Source of the DNA: Zeimonas sp044507525
GTDB taxonomy: Bacteria; Pseudomonadota; Gammaproteobacteria; Burkholderiales; Burkholderiaceae_E
Assembly: GCA_044507525.1 (NCBI GenBank)
Contig: JBIQJM010000092.1
Coordinates: 1-12,845 of the forward strand
Direction: 5' to 3'
Length of the DNA stretch: 12,845 nt
The number at the start of each line of letters is the position of its first letter. The stretch's first letter is position 1. Below are positions 6,938-12,845 of this stretch, piece after piece. The notes beneath the pieces were generated by a model, which searched no databases, was not told the origin of the DNA, and saw only the letters and a list, made by a program, of their open reading frames with translations. Both the position numbers and the translations under genes were made by a program.

Positions 6938-7286
6938 GGCTATTCTTTGGGGACTTCTGTTATTTCAGTTTGGTTTGGTTACGGCAATTGTTCAGTTTCG
7001 GCTGCGACGAAAATGCTCGCTCGAGTTTGAGCGGCATAACTACAAACCGCCACCTTGCACTAAGTTTCCGCTCTCGCTACTCGACTTCAGGGACGACCCT
7101 CCATGCGTCTGTCGCGCATCGGTCCTGTGCATGTGGACCTCCATAATAATGTTTGTAATCGCAGCGTTCGTAATCTTTGCAGGCGGGTACTCGGTCATCG
7201 GCCGGATCGCTACGTGCGACTTCAACGAGCCGAGCAAAGAAGTAAAAACGCCGATCAATGCATCGGCGAATCATATTGAGCAATGA
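6885..7286 (+). CDS. Three-TM membrane protein of unknown function, 5' end frameshifted
   Basis: The intact frame opens after a TGA at 6864-6866, with a TTG at 6885 and an ATG at 6903 as the only starts; neither has a good ribosome site. The true start is probably the ATG at 6797, behind the attC. The readable part holds a hydrophobic segment IALLAFLPTMF (just upstream of and across the TTG), a TM helix KAILWGLLLFQFGLVTAIVQ, a basic RLRRKCSLEFERHNY stretch, a ~40-residue soluble loop with two cysteines near PPCVC, and a last TM helix in TSIIMFVIAAFVIFAGGY, then a short polar tail. The arrangement of a short polar N-terminus, a TM pair with an RLRRKCSLE-like end and a third TM recalls a family of ~150-170-aa hypothetical proteins of proteobacteria; I cannot verify this. 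It was the next gene after the attC, so it entered as part of a cassette array or was the acceptor site. Its stop overlaps the next small ORF. Confidence 0.6.
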   Translation: MAFLPTMFQNPAYVPLSKAILWGLLLFQFGLVTAIVQFRLRRKCSLEFERHNYKPPPCTKFPLSLLDFRDDPPCVCRASVLCMWTSIIMFVIAAFVIFAGGYSVIGRIATCDFNEPSKEVKTPINASANHIEQ

Positions 7287-7456
7287 GAATCTCGGCGGCC
7301 GCCGGACCAAGTCAGCCGCGGCGAAGACGGAAAGATGCGAACTTGCTGATGCTCTTTGCAGCCTCGGCCGCGTGCGGCTGGTCCGGATCTTTCGCGGCCG
7401 ACCCCGGCGCTCAAGGTTCGTCTTCCGGCACATCCTCAATCCAGGCAGCCCGTTAA
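7283..7456 (+). CDS. Possible small exported peptide, 57 aa
   Basis: An ATG at 7283 overlaps the stop of the three-TM gene as ATGA and opens a 57-codon frame ending TAA at 7454-7456, 10 bp before the next gene's ATG. The N-terminus is strongly basic (PRRRRKDANLLML, residues 11-23), followed by a short hydrophobic alanine/leucine run and SGSFAADPG, where AFA-like spacing gives a plausible signal peptidase site after SFA. The remaining ~16 residues are Ser/Gly-rich. The hydrophobic core is short (LLMLFAASAAC). A lipoprotein reading at the Cys in ASAACG is possible but lacks the usual Leu at -3. Coupled translation with the membrane protein is the main argument for it. It could be a chance ORF. 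Confidence 0.35.
   Translation: MRISAAAGPSQPRRRRKDANLLMLFAASAACGWSGSFAADPGAQGSSSGTSSIQAAR
7293..7304. repeat. 12-bp perfect palindrome CGGCGGCCGCCG
   Basis: CGGCGGCCGCCG is perfectly self-complementary and lies 7 bp after the three-TM gene stop, where a transcript end or a missing second attC would be expected. It has no T tract and no GTTRRRY partner. It falls within the 57-aa ORF. Its function is unknown. Confidence 0.35.
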
Positions 7457-7466
7457 ACCGCCTCGC

Positions 7467-9020
7467 ATGCGAACCGTATACGCCACGACGATCGGCCTCA
7501 CGTCGGAGGACGACACACGCAGCGCGATGAACCAGCTCTCTGCCTGGGTGGCGGGCTGGTACAAGCGTCGCGGAATCGCGTTTATCGCCCCTTCGTTCAC
7601 CGAGCCGGGCAGCCATGCCGTGGAGCCCGCCGACCAGCACCAGCTTCGCAGCACGGTTTTTGCCCGTGCCGGCGATCCACATACCAGACTGATCGAGCTC
7701 GACTGGCATTACCCGGATGACTACGACAAGGGTTTGGCCTGGAGCATCCGGATTCGCATGCTCAGCGCCCCCGACTCGACGATATTCGCCCTTCAACTCG
7801 GCATTCTGGGAACGCGGTTCCTGATTCAGCCGGCCAGCATCAAGCTGGGGCCGCCAAGGATCGTCAGGAGCCTGACCTCGCTGCCCACGGCGACCCTGGC
7901 CGGCTATCCGTACGACAGCCATCCGCAGTTGCTGCGCGCCGATGCCGTAGAGGACTTCTGCACCTCGCTGCTGGACCCGATGAGGTCCGTTCCGGTCGTT
8001 CTCGTCTCACGAGACCTCGCTTCCGACCGTCCGCTCGTCGACGTGGACAGATTGGCCAGCGGGTTAGCCGGGTTGATGCGGGTGTACGAGCTGTCGGACA
8101 AATGGGCCGGATTTCGACTCACCGAGGAACTCGGCAAGGCGTTCTCCTGCTACGCCGGAGCCACCCGCGTCTACTGGCCCGGCCTCTCGCTTCGGGATGA
8201 CCCGTTCAAGCATCCTTCCTGGATGCCTTGGCGGCTGAAGGAGCTACGGCACACCGACGACCTCTCCTCTCAGCTGTTCGCCCTCGGAGCCGAAGCTTCG
8301 GCATTCCGCTTTTTCGAGCCGCCGGAGATCACGTCCTTCCGTCGCCAGGTCGAAGACGAGGAGCGCGCGACGCGCCGAGCTGAGTCCTCGACGGATTCCG
8401 AGCGGCTGCTCGAAGATCTGATCGACACGGAGGGCAAGCTCAGGAAAGCCGAAGCCGACCTCGACGAACTGCGCTCCGAGAATCGAACGCTGTGCGAGAA
8501 CCTGTCCGCAATGGCAGGTGCGCCGTCACCGACCCGCGAAGCTCCCCAGGACCCGGTCGAGGACGATGGCTCCGACGAGCCCGGGAGCGTCGCCGATGCA
8601 GTCGAGGCCGCCCGACAGCAAGCGACGCACTCCGAATTCCTGCCTTCGGCCCTGGAGTCGGCTCGGTCGTCTCCGTACCGCACTCCCACCCGAGCGCTGC
8701 AGGCACTTCAGGCAATCGAAGAGGTCGCTCGCCTGTGGGCAGCCGGACTGGCCGGTGGCCGCAATCCGGGGCCGATCCGCGCGCTGTTTCGGGATCGCGG
8801 CTTCGACTACAAGGACGACATCTCTCAAACCTCCCGCAACAAGTGGGGTGGCGAGTACGTCGCCACGTACAACGGCCAGGAGGTGGACATCTCCCCTCAC
8901 ATCACCATCGGAGCCAAGCAAGCGGACACCTGTCTTTCGATCCACTTGCATTGGGACAAGCCGACTCGCAAGGTAGTCATCGCGCACGTGGGGCGCCACA
9001 AGACCAACACCAAGACCTGA
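7467..9020 (+). CDS. Unrecognised 517-aa protein: N-terminal domain, coiled coil, compact C-terminal domain
   Basis: I cannot assign this gene to a named family. The chosen ATG at 7467 begins MRTVYATTIGLTS, which reads like a first beta strand. A TTG at 7356 would add 37 Pro/Arg-rich residues. There is no clear Shine-Dalgarno before 7467. Residues 1-285 look globular; VPVVLVSRD (175-183), LASGLAGLMRVY (196-207), FSCYAGATRVYWPG (226-239) and DDPFKHPSW (244-252) look like conserved motifs. Residues ~290-348 are heptad-like and highly charged, a coiled coil. Residues 350-385 are an acidic, Pro-rich linker. The C-terminal domain (~405-517) has helices, then strands ending HITIG, CLSIHLHWD and VVIAHVGRHKTNT. 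There is no signal peptide or TM segment, so it is probably cytoplasmic. G+C is intermediate between insert and host. Position beside the SLATT cassette hints at defence or stress, by inference only. Confidence 0.8.
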   Translation: MRTVYATTIGLTSEDDTRSAMNQLSAWVAGWYKRRGIAFIAPSFTEPGSHAVEPADQHQLRSTVFARAGDPHTRLIELDWHYPDDYDKGLAWSIRIRMLSAPDSTIFALQLGILGTRFLIQPASIKLGPPRIVRSLTSLPTATLAGYPYDSHPQLLRADAVEDFCTSLLDPMRSVPVVLVSRDLASDRPLVDVDRLASGLAGLMRVYELSDKWAGFRLTEELGKAFSCYAGATRVYWPGLSLRDDPFKHPSWMPWRLKELRHTDDLSSQLFALGAEASAFRFFEPPEITSFRRQVEDEERATRRAESSTDSERLLEDLIDTEGKLRKAEADLDELRSENRTLCENLSAMAGAPSPTREAPQDPVEDDGSDEPGSVADAVEAARQQATHSEFLPSALESARSSPYRTPTRALQALQAIEEVARLWAAGLAGGRNPGPIRALFRDRGFDYKDDISQTSRNKWGGEYVATYNGQEVDISPHITIGAKQADTCLSIHLHWDKPTRKVVIAHVGRHKTNTKT

Positions 9021-9300
9021 CACATCACCCGTACGGGATACCGTCGACATTCTCCGAGCGCAGAAACCGCGGTGATCCGCGCGGGCTTGCCAGGCGCGCG
9101 CACCTCGGTGACGCATCCCGCTGAACGACCCTTCCGCTCCCGGTCAACGCGCGGCGTCAGTTCGCCCGGAACGCTCGTCGGTTCTCGATGGACCGACGAG
9201 CCGGAGAACGCGAACCATCGCAACGACGAGCGGTCCCGGCGCCTGACGAACGCCGGCGCCGCTACTCCCGATCGATGCATTGCAGGAATGATCACTTTCG
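9021..9300. other. Gene-free 280-bp spacer with a strong hairpin
   Basis: No credible gene is seen. The region holds a 10-bp perfect stem-loop (9173-9201) described separately, and GC-rich short repeats around 9065-9115. It separates the unknown 517-aa gene from the secreted protein gene and should hold the terminator of the former and the promoter of the latter, but I see no good -35/-10 pair. Confidence 0.5.
9173..9201 (+). promoter_or_regulatory. 10-bp perfect hairpin with a competing alternative stem
   Basis: GCTCGTCGGT (9173-9182) pairs perfectly with ACCGACGAGC (9192-9201) around a 9-base loop. GTTCTC (9181-9186) could instead pair with GAGAAC (9204-9209), which is mutually exclusive with the first stem. 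No T tract follows. It may be a Rho-dependent or processed 3' end of the preceding gene, a leader structure of the next gene, or an operator-like dyad. Confidence 0.4.
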
Positions 9301-10125
9301 ATGCCGCACCTTGCACTCTTCGCCCGAAGCCTGGTTGCGCTTGCAGCACTCGCGCTTGCGACGCCGGTATCCGCCGCAATCCCCGACGCCGACATGCAGC
9401 GCCTGCTGAAGAACCCCCGGATACCGTTTCAATACGAATGCTCCGCGCCGCTGACACGGAAGTTCCGCATCGAGAACCACGCCGCGGCAGCCCAGCTTCG
9501 CAAGGGAATCGAATCGTGGCAGGCGTGCGTCGACGCCTACAACGCCAGGATCCAGGCGTTCGTCGCGCTCGAGCTCACGGATTCCCCGGGCTTGGTCGCA
9601 GCCATGTCCGCCGAACAGAAGGAGCGCTACCGCGCAGCCCTGGTCGAAGTGGCGAAAGCGGAACTCGCTCTCCTCAGGCCCCGCGTCGAGGCCGCGCGGG
9701 CGCTGATGAACGACGCCGTCGACGACTACAACAGCCGGTCCGCGGGAATGGGCTTCACGGACGCCGAGTTCCAGAAGATCGCGGATCGGTTCGACGCCTA
9801 CGAATACGACTGCAAGCCTCCGGACCCGACGGACGCGGAAATCGGCGGTGCGCGGCGCCAGGTGTTTCTTTCGCTGAGCAATCGTTTCGACGAGTGCAGT
9901 GAGGCCTCGGCCCGGCGCACCAAGCGATTCCAGCAGGCCGGAGGCGATCGTGCCGCGGTCGTCCCCGATTCCGAATACGACCGGATGACACCCGAGCAGC
10001 AAGAGAGGATCGACTACCTGATGAGCACGATGTACCTGTATCTGCCGGCCCGCACCGAGCTCCGACACAAGACCGAGGACGAGCATCGCAACACGAAGAA
10101 GCGGCTCGACCGCGTGGGCGGTTGA
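9301..10125 (+). CDS. Secreted/periplasmic four-cysteine protein of unknown function
   Basis: The 274-aa product starts with a clear Sec signal peptide: the hydrophobic core lies in residues 5-20 and the likely cleavage site is after TPVSA (residue 25). The mature part is mostly helical and charged, with four cysteines (C47, C76, C171, C199), enough for two disulfides in the periplasm. A Pro segment PPDPTDAE (173-180) divides it into a long N-terminal helical part and a shorter C-terminal one. The C-terminus is strongly basic and polar. I recognise no family. The ATG at 9301 has only a weak AGGA ~13 bp upstream. The next gene begins 1 bp after the stop, so the two are almost certainly co-translated and perhaps function together at the envelope. 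Codon use is closer to the host than that of the SLATT region. Confidence 0.75.
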   Translation: MPHLALFARSLVALAALALATPVSAAIPDADMQRLLKNPRIPFQYECSAPLTRKFRIENHAAAAQLRKGIESWQACVDAYNARIQAFVALELTDSPGLVAAMSAEQKERYRAALVEVAKAELALLRPRVEAARALMNDAVDDYNSRSAGMGFTDAEFQKIADRFDAYEYDCKPPDPTDAEIGGARRQVFLSLSNRFDECSEASARRTKRFQQAGGDRAAVVPDSEYDRMTPEQQERIDYLMSTMYLYLPARTELRHKTEDEHRNTKKRLDRVGG

Positions 10126-10126
10126 G

Positions 10127-10465
10127 TTGCTCCCCGCCGCCGCTTCCTTCCTCTGCGGCCTGGTCGTCTACCTGGCGATCGTCCTCGCGACGGGCAGGAA
10201 CGAGGCGTGGGACGACGCCTCCTACTATGTGCTGGGAATTCCCTTCATGTGCATCGTCGCCTTCGTCATCGGCTATCGGTTTCCGGTAAAGCCCTGGCGC
10301 TGGGCACTCTGGATGGCCGGCGGCCAGGCGCTCGGTGCCTTGCTCAACGGCAGTTCTCTCTCGTTGTTGCCGTTCGCGCTGATCTTCATGACGGTCATTT
10401 CGGTTCCCCAGTTCGTCGCCGCCCGCTTCGGTTCCAGGATGGCGACGCCGAAGCCGGGGGGATGA
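10127..10465 (+). CDS. Small four-TM inner-membrane protein
   Basis: The 112-aa product has about four hydrophobic helices: residues 4-22, 33-51, 60-78 and 80-98. Charged turns include RNEAWDD (24-30) and YRFPVKPWRWALW (50-62). The pattern of YYVLGIPFM, then GYRFP, WRW, a GQALG turn and a final SVPQFVAARFG resembles a family of short uncharacterised proteobacterial membrane proteins. The start must be the TTG at 10127, 1 bp after the preceding TGA: no ATG or GTG gives a sensible N-terminus, and GGGCGG just upstream can act as a ribosome site. Coupling to the secreted four-cysteine protein suggests a joint envelope function. The role is unknown. Confidence 0.75.
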   Translation: MLPAAASFLCGLVVYLAIVLATGRNEAWDDASYYVLGIPFMCIVAFVIGYRFPVKPWRWALWMAGGQALGALLNGSSLSLLPFALIFMTVISVPQFVAARFGSRMATPKPGG

Positions 10466-10632
10466 GTACCGTCTTCGCGCTCGCTGCGACCGGCTGCAGG
10501 ACGCTTCGACGAAAGCCGGACTGGGCAAGCGGCCGGCGTGTATTCCGGAAGAGCGAACGCCGGGCAAGCGGCTGACGAAGATCAGTTCCTCGCGTTTCAC
10601 GAAGTGTGAGAATCGTGGAGCGTCGCGCGGAC

Positions 10633-11325
10633 ATGGAACCGTCAGCCTGCACGGCACACCCGGACGAACCGATCGTGAAGCTGATCGACACCCTCCAGCA
10701 AGAGCACGTCCTGATCGACCAGACGCTCGGCTCCTTCCGCGCCTACGTCGAAGCGCTCGTCGCCGGAACCGCGAAGCCCGGCGACGGCCGACGCTTTGTC
10801 GCGTTCTTCGCCGACTTCGCCGGCCGCTTCCACCACGAACGCGAGGAGCGGGTTCTCCTCGATGCGCTCGTGACACAGGCCGACCTCCCCCGCGACCGCG
10901 GACCCGTGCATGCCGTGCTGCACGAGCACGCCGAGATGGAGCAATGGCTGCGCGAGATGGCGCCCTTGCTCGCGCAGGGACCGCAGACGGAGGACGATCG
11001 CCTCGGGCTTCGGGCCCTCGCGATCCGCTACTCGCACGCGCTCTGGCGCCACATCGACGCGGAGAACTCCGTCCTGTACCCGGAGAGCGTGGACCGGCTT
11101 CGCCGTTGCGGCATCCGCGAGCTGCCCGATCGGCCGATGAGCGAGGCCGAAGCCGCCGCTCGCGAAGGCGCCGAGGGCCTGCTCGACCGCTATCCGCCGA
11201 TCGAGGACGAGGTGCTCGCGCGCGGCGACGGCTGCTTCATGTGCAGGGCCTACGGCGAGACCTGCGACGGCCTCGAGGCCGAATGGTGGACCGACATCGA
11301 GTGGGACGAGTTCCACCAGCGGTGA
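10633..11325 (+). CDS. Hemerythrin domain-containing protein with Cys-rich C-terminus
   Basis: The protein has the hemerythrin/HHE four-helix fold that binds a diiron centre. Numbering from the ATG at 10633, candidate ligands are H25 (QQEHVLID), H68 and E72 (HHEREER), H97 or H99 (LHEHAEM), and H140 and E144 (RHIDAEN). This order of H, HxxxE, H, HxxxE is the family pattern. Such bacterial proteins sense or buffer oxygen, nitric oxide or iron. Behind the domain is a ~75-residue extension ending in GCFMCRAYGETC, a CxxC plus a third Cys, and a tryptophan-rich acidic tail, which could bind another metal or act as a redox switch. Start choice: GTG at 10606 or 10615 is possible, but ATG at 10633 has GGAG 12 bp upstream. 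It is a cytoplasmic monocistronic gene as far as can be seen. Confidence 0.88.
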   Translation: MEPSACTAHPDEPIVKLIDTLQQEHVLIDQTLGSFRAYVEALVAGTAKPGDGRRFVAFFADFAGRFHHEREERVLLDALVTQADLPRDRGPVHAVLHEHAEMEQWLREMAPLLAQGPQTEDDRLGLRALAIRYSHALWRHIDAENSVLYPESVDRLRRCGIRELPDRPMSEAEAAAREGAEGLLDRYPPIEDEVLARGDGCFMCRAYGETCDGLEAEWWTDIEWDEFHQR

Positions 11326-11340
11326 GGCACGCAGCCGGAC

Positions 11341-11361
11341 GCCGTCGCAGCTGACGACGGC
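11341..11361 (+). terminator. Terminator-like hairpin after the hemerythrin gene
   Basis: GCCGTCG (11341-11347) pairs perfectly with CGACGGC (11355-11361) around a 7-base loop, 15 bp after the hemerythrin stop. No T tract follows; the next 60 bp are C-rich and could favour Rho loading. It is a probable transcript end, not a textbook intrinsic terminator. Confidence 0.4.
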
Positions 11362-11439
11362 ACCGCCTCGCCGCCTCGCCCCTCGCCGCCCCCTGGGCGC
11401 CCTCCGCGCCTCCGATTTCCCCGCCCGCAGCCGCTGCGC

Positions 11440-11468
11440 TTTACACGCCTCCGTCCAATGTATACAGT
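11440..11468 (+). promoter_or_regulatory. Probable sigma-70 promoter of the GntR-thiolase pair
   Basis: TTTACA (11440-11445) matches 5 of 6 bases of the -35 consensus, and TACAGT (11463-11468) matches 4 of 6 of the -10 at a 17-bp spacer. This stretch is unusually AT-rich for the surroundings. The start of transcription would fall near 11475, leaving a ~15-base leader before the GTG at 11491, which has no Shine-Dalgarno. Confidence 0.5.
11459..11466. promoter_or_regulatory. TGTATACA palindrome, likely GntR/FCD operator
   Basis: TGTATACA is a perfect 8-bp palindrome lying across the predicted -10 element, ~25 bp before the GntR-type start. FadR-subfamily regulators commonly bind short palindromes with a GT/AC core, so this is a good candidate autoregulatory operator. 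Binding would block RNA polymerase and repress both the regulator and the thiolase. Confidence 0.5.
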
Positions 11469-11490
11469 ATCCCGTCGACGTTAACCGCTC

Positions 11491-12192
11491 GTGTCCGCAG
11501 ATCCACCGTTGGTCCCCGCCCTCGCCCCCGTAGAACGCGCCCCCGGCCTGGGTGACCAGGTCTACCAGGCGCTGCGTGCGCAGTTGCGCAGCGGCCGGAT
11601 CGCCGCCGGCCAGCCGTTGCAGGAAGTGCAGCTCGCGCAGCAGCTCGGCGTGTCGCGCACGCCGGTGCGCGAGGCGCTCACCCGCCTGGCCGGCGAAGGC
11701 CTGCTCGTGACCTCAGGGCGCAGCTTCACCGTGCCGGCGCTCACGATCGACGACGCCGAGGACATCTACGAGATCCGCTTCCTGCTCGAGACGGCCGCTC
11801 TGCGGCGGATCGCGCCGCGCTGCTGCGACGATTCCGTGCGCGCGCCGATCGAGGAAGCGCTCGCCGCCGCAGCCGACGCCCACGAGACCAACGACGTCGC
11901 GGCCTTTCGCGAAGCGCACGCTCGCTTCCGCGCGGCCTGCCTCGCGCTAGTGCCCAACCGCCGCCTGGTACGCGCGATCGAGCAGTACGGCAGCCATCTC
12001 CAGCACATCGCCGCGCTCACGCTCGACGACCACGCGATCCGCACGATCGTGCTCGACGGGCTCGCCCGCCTGACCCGGGCGCTGCGCGCCGGCGACGGCG
12101 ACGCGGCCGCCGACGCGATGCACGCACACCTGATGCAGGCGCGCCACGCCTTCATCGTCGCCATTGGACTGCAGGACGAGGAAACCGCATGA
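11491..12192 (+). CDS. GntR family transcriptional regulator, FCD (FadR-type) domain
   Basis: The 233-aa product has an N-terminal winged helix-turn-helix (about residues 20-85) with the GntR signature VYQALRAQLRSGRIAAGQPL followed by QLGVSRTPVREALTRLAGEGL. The C-terminal all-helical FCD ligand-binding domain starts at DDAEDIYEIRFLLETAALR (88-106). Its usual metal- or acid-binding histidines are partly visible (GSHLQH, MHAHL), but the common FH pair reads ARFRAAC here. The GTG at 11491 is the first start after an in-frame TAA at 11482 and lacks a ribosome site. The stop overlaps the thiolase ATG as ATGA, so the regulator most likely controls that gene in response to an acyl-CoA or small carboxylate. 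A TGTATACA dyad lies in its own promoter. Confidence 0.92.
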   Translation: MSADPPLVPALAPVERAPGLGDQVYQALRAQLRSGRIAAGQPLQEVQLAQQLGVSRTPVREALTRLAGEGLLVTSGRSFTVPALTIDDAEDIYEIRFLLETAALRRIAPRCCDDSVRAPIEEALAAAADAHETNDVAAFREAHARFRAACLALVPNRRLVRAIEQYGSHLQHIAALTLDDHAIRTIVLDGLARLTRALRAGDGDAAADAMHAHLMQARHAFIVAIGLQDEETA

Positions 12193-12845
12193 ACTACCGC
12201 GCAGAAATCCCGTACGGAGCCTACTGGAGCACGCCCTTCACGCGCTGGCAGGGCAGCTTCGCGAACCTGAACAGCATCGAGTTCGCCGCGCACGTGGCGC
12301 GCATCGAGCTGAAGAAGCGCGGCATCGACCCGGAACGCTTCGACTACGGCGTGCTCGGTTTCTCGGTGCCCCAGAAGCACTCCTTCTACGGCCTTCCGTG
12401 GCTGACGGGGATGATCGGCGCGAAGGCCGCCGGCGGCCCCACGATGATGCAGGCCTGCGCCACCGGCGTACGCACGCTGCTGGCGGCCGTGCAGGAAGTC
12501 GAATGCGGCATGGCCGAGACGGCGCTGGTCGTGAACTGCGACCGCACGTCGAACGGCCCGCACCTGTACTACCCGAACCCGAAAGGCCCCGGCGGCACCG
12601 GCGCATCCGAGGACTGGGTGCTCGACAACTTCGGCTGCGATCCGCTCGGCCGGCATTCGATGCTGCAGACCGCCGAGAACGTCGCGAAGAAGCACGGCAT
12701 CTCCACGTCGCAGCAGCACGAGATCGTGCTGATGCGCGAGGCGCAGTACCAGCGCGCGCTGGCCGACGACAGCGCGTTCCTGAAGCGCTTCATGACGCTG
12801 CCCTTCGAGGTGCCGGCGCCGAACTTCCGCAAGACGGTCGCGACG
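12189..12845 (+). CDS. Thiolase family protein (acetyl-CoA acetyltransferase-like), 3' truncated by the window edge
   Basis: The frame is open from the ATG at 12189 to the end of the window, giving 219 residues, about half of a ~400-aa thiolase. The nucleophile is C90 in MMQACATGVRTL, the conserved first catalytic cysteine region. The N-terminal FDYGVLGFSVPQ and later ALVVNCDRTSNGPH match the core beta strands of the thiolase fold. The second cysteine and the C-terminal GHP/CxG motifs lie outside. It would condense or cleave acyl-CoA and may also be a degradative 3-ketoacyl-CoA thiolase of an aromatic or steroid pathway. GAGGA (12178-12182) sits at good spacing before the ATG, which overlaps the GntR stop. 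Expression is presumably tied to that regulator. Confidence 0.88.
   Translation, partial: MNYRAEIPYGAYWSTPFTRWQGSFANLNSIEFAAHVARIELKKRGIDPERFDYGVLGFSVPQKHSFYGLPWLTGMIGAKAAGGPTMMQACATGVRTLLAAVQEVECGMAETALVVNCDRTSNGPHLYYPNPKGPGGTGASEDWVLDNFGCDPLGRHSMLQTAENVAKKHGISTSQQHEIVLMREAQYQRALADDSAFLKRFMTLPFEVPAPNFRKTVAT

Noticed and set aside
6853..7146. Alternative + strand frame of 97 codons starting in the three-TM gene
   Set aside because: Only its first ~7 codons (LLLMHEG) make sense, as the middle piece of the frameshifted gene; the rest is Cys/Arg-rich noise over the real TM frame.
7452..7458. GTTAAAC as the right core of a second attC
   Set aside because: It fits GTTRRRY, but no RYYYAAC partner or pairing inner boxes occur within 60-140 bp upstream.
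7077..7922. - strand frame of 281 codons across the three-TM gene and the start of the unknown 517-aa gene
   Set aside because: It is Arg-rich, spans a gene boundary and a composition break, and has no domain or start signal.
1..12845. CRISPR array, tRNA or rRNA genes, insertion sequence ends
   Set aside because: No regularly spaced direct repeats, no cloverleaf-like stretch and no transposase-like protein were found on either strand by eye.

Overview
The window comes from a very GC-rich bacterial chromosome: counted host-like lines reach about 73% G+C (bases 541-600), with strongly C/G-ending codons. The genes (YihY/BrkB, patatin-like lipase, FCD-type GntR regulator next to a thiolase, hemerythrin-like protein) suit a high-GC proteobacterium, most likely a betaproteobacterium of the Burkholderiales type. 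The lineage is inferred from gene style, not from a marker gene. All genes lie on the + strand.

Bases 1-4379 hold a tight gene run: the 3' part of a flavin amine oxidase-like oxidoreductase, an amidohydrolase, a GT4 glycosyltransferase and a YihY/BrkB membrane protein. Spacings are 4 bp, a 1-bp overlap and 12 bp. The first three look like part of a glycan or exopolysaccharide locus. A patatin-like phospholipase follows (4665-5957). Its codon style changes sharply near base 5690, and its last ~30 residues look unlike the rest of the family.

Bases ~5960-7460 form an accessory insert with lower G+C (58%, 52% and 47% in three counted 60-bp lines at 6301, 6361 and 7141). It carries a SLATT-domain two-TM protein (6201-6770), a pore-forming effector type known from nucleotide-second-messenger and other phage-defence systems. 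Its 3' end overlaps a well-formed 60-bp integron attC site (6726-6785). Directly behind the attC are a Shine-Dalgarno and a start codon for a second, three-TM membrane protein. Its 5' end is broken by what look like two one-base losses in G runs. A small exported-peptide ORF (57 aa) overlaps its stop as ATGA. No integron integrase gene is visible, so this looks like a solitary attC or a remnant of a cassette array.

Bases 7467-9020 encode a 517-aa protein I cannot name, with an N-terminal domain, a coiled coil, an acidic linker and a compact C-terminal domain. Its position beside the SLATT cassette makes a defence role possible but unproven. Then come a secreted four-cysteine protein (9301-10125) with a small four-TM protein 1 bp behind it, and a hemerythrin-like diiron protein with a cysteine-rich C-terminus (10633-11325).

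The right end returns to metabolic DNA: a GntR/FCD regulator (11491-12192) with a promoter overlapped by a TGTATACA palindrome. It is translationally coupled (ATGA) to a thiolase that runs off the window. No tRNA, rRNA, CRISPR array or insertion sequence was seen. No gene-free stretch exceeds 300 bp.
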